Of a stretch of DNA of 64,000 bases, positions 57,814 to 64,000 are shown one piece after another. The notes under the pieces were generated by a model. It made no database searches, had not been told where the DNA came from, and saw only the letters and a program-made list of their open reading frames with translations. Within the stretch, counting starts at the first letter, position 1; each line of letters begins with the position of its first letter. The DNA comes from Acetobacter sp. (GTDB lineage: Bacteria; Pseudomonadota; Alphaproteobacteria; Acetobacterales; Acetobacteraceae), in the NCBI RefSeq assembly GCF_022483985.1, contig NZ_JAKVME010000001.1:2046001-2110000 (forward strand), read 5' to 3'. The translations under genes were made by a program, and so were the position numbers.

Positions 57814-58731
57814 TCAGATCGTGCCGGGCAGATTTCTGTTGGAAAGAGTCTCAACGCACATATCCAGAAATGCCGAAACCCGCATGGGAATGCGTTGGCC
57901 TGTCACGGTAAACAACCCGTAGACCAGCGGAGCGCACTCGTCTTCCAGCCCGAGATAGGCCAGGGGTTTGCCATCAAGAGCGTTCTGGTTGCGTGGCCGG
58001 GCGTTTCCCAGCCCGAAACCAACACCCCGGGCGGCCAGACTGCGGATCACATCCATGCTGGGATAATGACCTGCGATACGCGGCACCACACCGGCGGAAG
58101 AAAAAAGCTGGAGAAAATACTCACGCGAAAAGGGAAGATCGAGCAGAAGGAAGGGTTCATCCACAAGCGCTTCCAGCCGGACAGACCCCGCCGCGGCAAG
58201 AGGATGGTCAACTGATGTGAAGACATAGGGCGGCAGGGCGGAGAGTGGCTGAAAACCGATTGTCGGCGGCATGGGCATATTATAGCCGATCATGACGGAG
58301 ACTTCTCCGTCACGCAGTTTTTCCGTCAGTTCTTCATGATGACCGGCGATGACCCGCAGACGGGCTTCCGGGTAGGTTGCGGAAAAATTCTGGATCAGAT
58401 CGGGCGCCAGCAGAGGGAACAGCGTCGTCATGCAGCCAACGGTGACTTCGCCTTGCACCCGTCCCAACATGCCATTCAGCGAGCTGCCCAGTTCCTGCGC
58501 CTGAGAGAGCAGTTCACGAGCCTCTTGCAACACCATGCGGCCTTCTGGCGTGAGAGACAGCCCCTGCGCGTGGTGACGGATGAAAAGCGACACGCCGAAC
58601 ACGCTTTCCAGATGCGCGATCGCGGCGGAAATGGCGGGCTGCGAGATGGGTATCTGGCGCGAGGCCTGCACGATGGAGCCGGTTTCAGCCGTGGCGACGA
58701 AATATTCGATCTGTCGCAGGGAGAATTTCAC
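57814..58731 (-). CDS. LysR-family transcriptional regulator
   Basis: This regulator of about 305 residues has an HTH at 1-60 (FSLRQIEYFVATAETGSIVQAS, ISQPAISAAIAHLE) and an effector domain resembling those of CysB/NAC-type regulators. GTG 58731, after AAGGAG, is the preferred start. A second GTG at 58767 is possible. It lies convergent with the ABC operon and about 740 bases downstream of the M20/GMC operon on the same strand. The regulated genes are not clear. Confidence 0.88.
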   Translation of the reverse strand: MKFSLRQIEYFVATAETGSIVQASRQIPISQPAISAAIAHLESVFGVSLFIRHHAQGLSLTPEGRMVLQEARELLSQAQELGSSLNGMLGRVQGEVTVGCMTTLFPLLAPDLIQNFSATYPEARLRVIAGHHEELTEKLRDGEVSVMIGYNMPMPPTIGFQPLSALPPYVFTSVDHPLAAAGSVRLEALVDEPFLLLDLPFSREYFLQLFSSAGVVPRIAGHYPSMDVIRSLAARGVGFGLGNARPRNQNALDGKPLAYLGLEDECAPLVYGLFTVTGQRIPMRVSAFLDMCVETLSNRNLPGTI

Positions 58732-58964
58732 TCTTGGTCGCTCCTTGGGGCTGGCGGTAAAGGCCACCGGCCTGATGGCATGAAACTTACCAGAGTTTAC
58801 AGAGAAATGAATTTTTGAAGCTCAGAAAACAGAGATTTCATTAATCAAAATGCATGCCACAATAACCTGTCATTTTAATGCACCAAACCACACGAAGTAT
58901 CAATAATATTAATTATTACCAGAACAATATCGCAACGGAACATACATCAGGTGTGAGATAATCT

Positions 58965-59366
58965 ATGCCACTTTCTTCCGAAGAGGACGCTTATGCGAAT
59001 AATTATATTTATTTCAATGATTCATTAGGAACTCTTTCAGAAGATACAGCCACTCAGTGTGAACAGTATGGTTATTTCAACGTGGCGTGGGAATTAAAAG
59101 ACGATATGCTCAGCAATGGACATGCTGTTCTTTTTACCGGAGAAGCCTATCTCACATTATATCAGAAACAATCCATAAAAATGCTGCTTCAGAAGGTGGA
59201 AAATATCCCTGATGAAGTTGTTTTTGTAACAAACACCCGGAAAAACCACCTGAAAGCAATGAGTGATCCTGTCTGGATTCCGCTCAGGACCGAAGCCCGC
59301 ACATTACTCGATCTTCTTCAGATGGAAACACAACGCGTGCGCAGGCTACTGAATATGGATCCATAA
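58965..59366 (+). CDS. uncharacterised 133-residue protein
   Basis: This acidic cytoplasmic protein (MPLSSEEDAYANNYIYFNDS...) has no signal peptide, membrane segment or recognised family. Codons are clearly more AT-rich than in the neighbours (many TTT, AAT, ATA), and the upstream 150 bases are also AT-rich. This suggests acquisition or silencing by a MucR/H-NS-like protein. The ribosome-binding site is weak (GTGAG). It is convergent with the M20 deacylase gene. Confidence 0.65.
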   Translation: MPLSSEEDAYANNYIYFNDSLGTLSEDTATQCEQYGYFNVAWELKDDMLSNGHAVLFTGEAYLTLYQKQSIKMLLQKVENIPDEVVFVTNTRKNHLKAMSDPVWIPLRTEARTLLDLLQMETQRVRRLLNMDP

Positions 59367-59472
59367 AATGACGTGAGACACATGAACAACGCCTTTTGCA
59401 TCCACCATGCAGACTGGCCTTTGCATCCCTGATTGCAAAAGCCAGTTCTCTGCACTGTCTGCACTGATCCTT

Positions 59473-60633
59473 TCAGTGACGAGCCAGCATATCCACAACC
59501 TGCTCCACAAACCGCACGCCATCCTGCAACTCTTCCGGCAGAATGAACTCGTCCGCCTTGTGAGCGCGATCAATGGAACCGGGGCCACAGACGACAACCG
59601 GCATGCCCAGATACTCGCTGAACAGGCCACCCTCCGTTCCAAAACCGATGCGTGAGGGCGCGTTATCACCCGTAATCCGCATGATCTCGTGCAGGAACGA
59701 AGCACCGTCGGATGTATGCAGACCGGGATACGTGTTCAGCGTCTCGATCTCGATACGGGCATGCGGTCGCTCCGCACACAGACGGTCCGCTTCCTCTCGT
59801 AACCGGTCAAGCAGAGGCTGCGGATCAACACCGGGCAGCAGACGCATTTCGAACTGAACCTCGCACAGATCCGGCACGATGTTGAGCGCTACACCGCCCC
59901 GGATCAGGCCGACCTGCATGGTGCTGTAAGGCACCTCGTAATGCTCATCCTGAGCGCCGGTCTCTTTCAACTCTTCCTGTAGCGCCTCAATGATTTTCAC
60001 CATATCCGTCGCCAGCCCGATGGCGTTGCAGCCGCGATCAGGATTGGCGGAATGTGCAGCCAGACCATGACAGACAATACGAGCGGCGAGCTTGCCCTTG
60101 TGACCGGACACGGCCCGCAGACCGGTCGGTTCGCCAATGACGCATCCGCGCGCCTGAAAACCACGGGCGGCGAGATCGCGCAGCATCGAATGCACGCCCA
60201 CACACCCGATTTCCTCGTCATGGGAAATAGCCAGATGCAAGGGCGCACGCAGCCCGGATTGACTGGCGGCATACCGCGCCGCCACAAGCATGCAGGCAAG
60301 AAATCCCTTCATATCGCTGCTGCCGCGCCCGTAAAGCTTTCCATCCCGCTCGGTCAGCGCGAACGGATCGGTTGTCCAGGGCTGTCCCTCCACGGGCACC
60401 ACATCGCTATGGGCCGACAGGACAATGCCGTCCGGCGTATCCGGCCCGATACTGGCGAATAGATTGAACCGCCCCTCCTCCTTGCCCGGCACGCGGTGGC
60501 AGCGTGCTCCAAGATCACGCAGAAAGCCTTCAGCCCAGTCAATCAGTTCCGCATTTTCCATGCGGCAGACAGTGGGAAATGCAATCAGCTTTGCAAGGAT
60601 ATCACGAACGGCAAGAACCTGCGGGTCGACCAT
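59473..60633 (-). CDS. argE: M20 peptidase, acetylornithine deacetylase type
   Basis: This 386-residue zinc-dependent amidohydrolase has the M20 metal motifs: AHSDVVPVEG (His, Asp), GRGSSDMKG (Asp), SHDEEIGC (Glu-Glu), VIGEPTGL (Glu), and the C-terminal IDRAHKADEF (His). The sequence fits ArgE-type N-acetylornithine deacetylases. It may instead hydrolyse another N-acyl amino acid, because it is in an operon with a permease and an oxidoreductase rather than arg genes. It starts one base after the GMC gene stop. Confidence 0.85.
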   Translation of the reverse strand: MVDPQVLAVRDILAKLIAFPTVCRMENAELIDWAEGFLRDLGARCHRVPGKEEGRFNLFASIGPDTPDGIVLSAHSDVVPVEGQPWTTDPFALTERDGKLYGRGSSDMKGFLACMLVAARYAASQSGLRAPLHLAISHDEEIGCVGVHSMLRDLAARGFQARGCVIGEPTGLRAVSGHKGKLAARIVCHGLAAHSANPDRGCNAIGLATDMVKIIEALQEELKETGAQDEHYEVPYSTMQVGLIRGGVALNIVPDLCEVQFEMRLLPGVDPQPLLDRLREEADRLCAERPHARIEIETLNTYPGLHTSDGASFLHEIMRITGDNAPSRIGFGTEGGLFSEYLGMPVVVCGPGSIDRAHKADEFILPEELQDGVRFVEQVVDMLARH

Positions 60634-60634
60634 G

Positions 60635-62251
60635 TCAGCTCAACTCGGAGAGAATCATGTCAGAAGCCTTGTCGCCGATCATCATCGTCGGCGCATTGGT
60701 GTTACCGCTGACCAGTGTTGGCATGATGGAAGTGTCAGCCACGCGCAGACCTTTCAGCCCGCGCACCTTCAGCTCGGGCGTGACCACACTGTCCGCGTCC
60801 GATCCCATGCGGCAGGTGCCGGATGGATGGAACACTGTGCTGGCGGAGGCCCGCAGATAGTCCATAAGCTGTGCGTCGGTCTCCAGATTGGCGGTCGGCG
60901 CCATTTCCTTGCCCCGAATGGCGTCAAACGGCGACGCCCGCAGGATACGACGGGCAAGCTTCACCCCTTCCAGCAACACGAGCGCATCGCGCTCGTCAGA
61001 CAGGAAATTGAAGTCGATTTCGGGGTTGCGACTACCATCCTGCGTCAGGCGGATGCTGCCTCGGCTCTGGGGACGCAGCACGCAGGTATGCAGTGCGAAA
61101 CCGTGTCCCCATTCGAAGAGACGCCCGCGATGGCTGCGATAGCCCGGCACGAAATGGAACTGCACATCCGACACGCCTTCGGCGTAACGGGTGGAGGCGA
61201 ATCCACCGGCTTCCACATAGTTGGTGGTCAGCCAGCCCTTGCCACGCAGCAGGAACTGTAAAGGCGCAGGCAGCACGGAGCCGAGCGACGCCCGCGAGAA
61301 ACCGAGTGTCGTTGCCGAGTCCGAACGGATGGTCACCAGCCCGTCGATATGATCCTGAAGATTGCGCCCCACTTCCGGCAGATCGCTCACCACGGGAACG
61401 CCGGATTGCAGCAGTTCCTTCGCATTGCCAATGCCTGACGACATGAGCAGATGCGGCGAACCGATGGCGCCCGCCGAAAGGATGGTCTCCCTGTGCGCCC
61501 GCAGAACGTGGAACTGGCCGTTCCGCTCTATGGTGACACCCTGCACCTCCCGCCCGTCGGTCACGAGCGAGACCACGCGACAGCCGGTCAGCACATGCAG
61601 GTTCGGACGCGACCGCACTGGAGCGACAAAGGCGCGATAGGAACTGAGACGTTTTCCATCTTTCTGCGTGACGTCATAGACGCCGACGCCATCCAGTCGA
61701 GCGCCGTTGAAATCGGTGTTTTCTTTCAGCCCAACCTCTTCAGCGGCCTTGATGAACAGGCGCGACACGTCGAGCGGGTCACGCGGCTGATCCACCATCA
61801 GCTCGCCACCAGTTCCGTGAAACTGCGGGTCCTGATGAAGCTGATTGTCTTCCTCGCGCATGAAGTATTTCAGCACGGAATCATAACCCCAGCCGGTGCA
61901 GCCCATCGCTTCCCAGCCGTCATAATCCGAGCGTGCGCCACGGATATAGATCATGCTGTTCATGGAGGACGAGCCACCCAGCATCCGGCCACGCGGCACA
62001 TGCACGCGGCGGTTGTCGAGATGCGTCTGCGGCGTGGAGTAATACTGGTAGGTATATTTCCGGCTCTTGTAGAGCGAGATGGTCCCGGCGGGCACATGGA
62101 TGCGCGGCGTGTTGTCGGGGCCGCCCGCTTCCAGCAGCGCCACCCGCAGATTGCTGCGGGCGCTCAGGCGGTTGGCGAGCACACAGCCCGCCGCGCCGCC
62201 ACCGACGACGATGAAGTCGTAATCGGTCGGAAAATCGTTCTGCGTGGTCAT
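60635..62251 (-). CDS. GMC-family FAD oxidoreductase (choline dehydrogenase-like)
   Basis: This 538-residue flavoenzyme oxidises an alcohol. It has the FAD-binding VVGGGAAGCVLANRL, GRMLGGSSSMNSMIYIRG (GMC signature 1), GAIGSPHLLMSSGIG (signature 2), and the active-site His in VFHPSGTCRMG. The close matches are choline/alcohol dehydrogenases, but the substrate may differ, since no betaine aldehyde dehydrogenase is next to it. Its start overlaps the NCS1 permease stop, and argE follows directly, so the three genes form a tight operon. Confidence 0.9.
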   Translation of the reverse strand: MTTQNDFPTDYDFIVVGGGAAGCVLANRLSARSNLRVALLEAGGPDNTPRIHVPAGTISLYKSRKYTYQYYSTPQTHLDNRRVHVPRGRMLGGSSSMNSMIYIRGARSDYDGWEAMGCTGWGYDSVLKYFMREEDNQLHQDPQFHGTGGELMVDQPRDPLDVSRLFIKAAEEVGLKENTDFNGARLDGVGVYDVTQKDGKRLSSYRAFVAPVRSRPNLHVLTGCRVVSLVTDGREVQGVTIERNGQFHVLRAHRETILSAGAIGSPHLLMSSGIGNAKELLQSGVPVVSDLPEVGRNLQDHIDGLVTIRSDSATTLGFSRASLGSVLPAPLQFLLRGKGWLTTNYVEAGGFASTRYAEGVSDVQFHFVPGYRSHRGRLFEWGHGFALHTCVLRPQSRGSIRLTQDGSRNPEIDFNFLSDERDALVLLEGVKLARRILRASPFDAIRGKEMAPTANLETDAQLMDYLRASASTVFHPSGTCRMGSDADSVVTPELKVRGLKGLRVADTSIMPTLVSGNTNAPTMMIGDKASDMILSELS

Positions 62252-63645
62252 CAGTCAGCTCCTCCCATGACAGGCAGGGTGTGGCGTTCGTTACGCATCA
62301 GCCAGACGTAGAACACTGTCACGACAATCAGCCCCACAATCCACGAGATATCGGCGCCGCCCAGCATGTTCGCAACAGGACCGGTGTAGAGACCGTTCGA
62401 GACGAAGGGAATCTGGATCAGAATACCGAAGACATAGGCGGTCAGAGCGGGCCAGCAGTAGCGGCCATAGATGCCGCCATCGGCGCGAAAGAAGGAAGGA
62501 ACATCATATTCGCCGTGCCGGATCAGATAGAAGTCAGCCAGATTGATCGCGGTCCAGGGCACCATAACGTAGAGCAGCAGCAGGATGAAGTTGGTGTATT
62601 CCTCCATGAAATTCGCCTCCGCGCCGAGGGCGATCAGCAACGAAAGACCGGCCAGAACGATGGCCGTGCCCGCACGACCGACATGCGTGGCTTTCCATGA
62701 CGGAATGATGGTCTGGATGACCGTGATGGCCGAGAGCGCGCCGCAATAAAGATTCATGGCGTTGGTTGACGCGATGCCCAGCGACAGCACGGGCACGATG
62801 AACAGCGCCAGCGGACCGACCTGTGTGGTCAGCGTCGCCACCACGTCGCCGCCTCCTGCGATCACACCCAGCAGACCGCCAAGGATCATGGGGAAGACCG
62901 AGCCGAGCACGCAGCCCCAGTAGCTGGCCATGAAGGCCTGACGGCTGCCAGTGCCGGGCGGCAGATAGCGCGAATAGTCCGAGACGTACGGCGCGTAGGC
63001 GATCTGCCAGAGCGCCGCCGTGGATAGGCCGCCGAGGAAGCCTGACATGGTGAACGTGCCGTGTGACAGGATCGCGGTCGAAACGCCGTTCACACACAGA
63101 ATCCACACGAAACACAGCGCCAGTGCGATACCGGACACCACTGTCATCAGTCGTGTGTAGGCGTGGATCAGATCATGGCCATAGATCGTAGCCACCAGAC
63201 TGACGAGGCACAGCAGGGCGACACAGGCCTTTTCGGGTAGGAACGTCATCACCGTGTGCAGCGACTCACCACCAAGAACCAGATTGGAGGCGAAGAAACC
63301 GACATACATCACCACGACGAGGCAGATGACCGCCATCGCGCCCATGGAACCGAACTGACCTCGCGTCTGCACCATCTGCGGCACGCCGAGCTGCGGCCCC
63401 TGCGCGGCGTGAAGCGCCATGAACAGGCCACCGATCATGTTGCCCAGCACAGCCGACAGCAGCGCTGGCCAGAACGGCAGGCCGAACACGGTGGTCGCCA
63501 GCGCGCCGGTAATGATGGTCAGCATCATGATGTTGGAGCCGAACCACACGGTGAACAGATCGCGCGGGCGTCCGTGCCGCTGGTCGAGCGGAATCTGATA
63601 GATGGTGTGGGCTTCTGGACCCCGTGCCGTCGCGGCGTCTGTCAT
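62251..63645 (-). CDS. NCS1-family permease (cytosine/purine type)
   Basis: This 464-residue inner-membrane transporter has about 12 helices and belongs to the NCS1 family (cytosine, allantoin or hydantoin type). Typical stretches are FTVWFGSNIMMLTIITGAL, SAVLGNMIGGLF, and APYVSDYSRYLPPGTG near helix 6. It imports a nucleobase-like or ring-containing solute with Na+ or H+. Its stop overlaps the GMC start, implying translational coupling. It lies 128 bases downstream of a RidA-type gene. Confidence 0.9.
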   Translation of the reverse strand: MTDAATARGPEAHTIYQIPLDQRHGRPRDLFTVWFGSNIMMLTIITGALATTVFGLPFWPALLSAVLGNMIGGLFMALHAAQGPQLGVPQMVQTRGQFGSMGAMAVICLVVVMYVGFFASNLVLGGESLHTVMTFLPEKACVALLCLVSLVATIYGHDLIHAYTRLMTVVSGIALALCFVWILCVNGVSTAILSHGTFTMSGFLGGLSTAALWQIAYAPYVSDYSRYLPPGTGSRQAFMASYWGCVLGSVFPMILGGLLGVIAGGGDVVATLTTQVGPLALFIVPVLSLGIASTNAMNLYCGALSAITVIQTIIPSWKATHVGRAGTAIVLAGLSLLIALGAEANFMEEYTNFILLLLYVMVPWTAINLADFYLIRHGEYDVPSFFRADGGIYGRYCWPALTAYVFGILIQIPFVSNGLYTGPVANMLGGADISWIVGLIVVTVFYVWLMRNERHTLPVMGGAD

Positions 63646-63773
63646 GGGAGCGGTTCCTTCCTCTGGTATCAGGCTCTGGTATCAGGGCGTGCCCGGCGAT
63701 TTTGTGTCGGAATCGTAATATTGAAAGTCAGAAAAATCCCGCTCGGCTCCAGACCGGCGGGATTGCAGTCAGA

Positions 63774-64000
63774 CTATTCCCGTTCGGCGATGACATCGAC
63801 CTCGATCAGCCATTCCGGTCTGGCCAGCGCCACGACCACAAGGCCGGTGAAGACCGGGAAGACACCCTTGAGGCGACGGCCGAGCACGCGATAGGTCGCC
63901 TCGCGATAACGGATATCCGTGAGATAGACCGTAACCTTGCAGATGTCCGTGAGCTTGCCGCCCGCCTCTGTCATCAGCAGCTCGATATTGTCCATCACCT
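63774..64000 (-). CDS. RidA/YjgF-family protein, 5' end cut by window
   Basis: The C-terminal 75 residues of a RidA (YjgF/YER057c) protein are seen: MDNIELLMTEAGGKLTDICK, VTVYLTDIRYREATYRV, FPVFTGLVVVALARPEWLIE, ending VDVIAERE. The conserved Arg of the family is changed in part: where active deaminases read RxxV, this one has LARPEWLIEVD. RidA proteins hydrolyse reactive enamine/imine intermediates. The start lies to the right of the window. It likely belongs with the permease/GMC/M20 operon, suggesting that imines form during catabolism. Confidence 0.85.
   Translation of the reverse strand, partial: VMDNIELLMTEAGGKLTDICKVTVYLTDIRYREATYRVLGRRLKGVFPVFTGLVVVALARPEWLIEVDVIAERE

Overview
The window looks like a chromosomal segment of an acetic acid bacterium or close relative (Alphaproteobacteria, Acetobacteraceae). 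This is inferred from moderately high GC, alphaproteobacterial gene types (MucR, IhfB, PII-GlnA, homoserine kinase of the aminoglycoside-kinase fold, tRNA-His with encoded G-1) and the oxidative or catabolic flavour (GMC dehydrogenase, two 2-hydroxyacid dehydrogenases, several TonB and RND transporters). There is no rRNA, CRISPR array or intact insertion sequence.

Layout. 1-6.3 kb: a LysR regulator, then mntR divergent from a TonB-dependent receptor whose promoter holds an ATAGC-N4-GCTAT palindrome like an MntR box, then a PAS-GGDEF-EAL protein. 6.3-10.4 kb: a 2-hydroxyacid dehydrogenase, aat, two tandem related exported proteins and a hexapeptide acyltransferase. 10.4-17.7 kb: an RND efflux pump without an adjacent adaptor gene, a long AT-rich stretch with a 42-residue Cys-rich membrane peptide, mucR, sppA and ihfB. 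17.9-24.7 kb: manC-type GDP-mannose gene, an EcsC-family gene, an exported protein next to a TibC-like autotransporter heptosyltransferase, rpmI-rplT, and an orphan gene with a HEPN-like RNSIAH motif. 24.7-38.9 kb: yciA, hisI, ygfZ, rlmN, a catalytically degenerate peptide deformylase-like gene, decayed genes (a frameshifted exported protein and a GH19 lysozyme/chitinase fragment), mazG, a TPR-glycosyltransferase, tRNA-His, an aminotransferase, glnB-glnA and a degenerate gamma-glutamyltransferase-like lipoprotein. 39-48 kb: ispH-thrB-rnhA, a repeat-containing exported protein, a glycogen-debranching-like enzyme, a lytic transglycosylase with a hexanucleotide microsatellite, and icd.

48-64 kb is an accessory metabolic region. 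A minus-strand group (hydroxyacid dehydrogenase, class II aldolase, TonB receptor, sugar-phosphate-epimerase-like protein, 2OG-Fe(II)-type oxygenase) faces a plus-strand operon (LysR, fused binding-protein/permease, ATPase) that imports an amino-acid-like solute. A second minus-strand operon (RidA-type protein, NCS1 permease, GMC oxidoreductase, M20 deacylase) lies near a further LysR gene. Both look like uptake-plus-catabolism modules with unknown substrates.

The items most worth following up are the Mn-type operator on the TonB receptor, the PDF pseudoenzyme, the BAHT glycosyltransferase without an adjacent autotransporter, the HEPN-like orphan, the catabolic cluster at 49-54 kb, and the lytic transglycosylase whose start codon lies inside the icd terminator hairpin.
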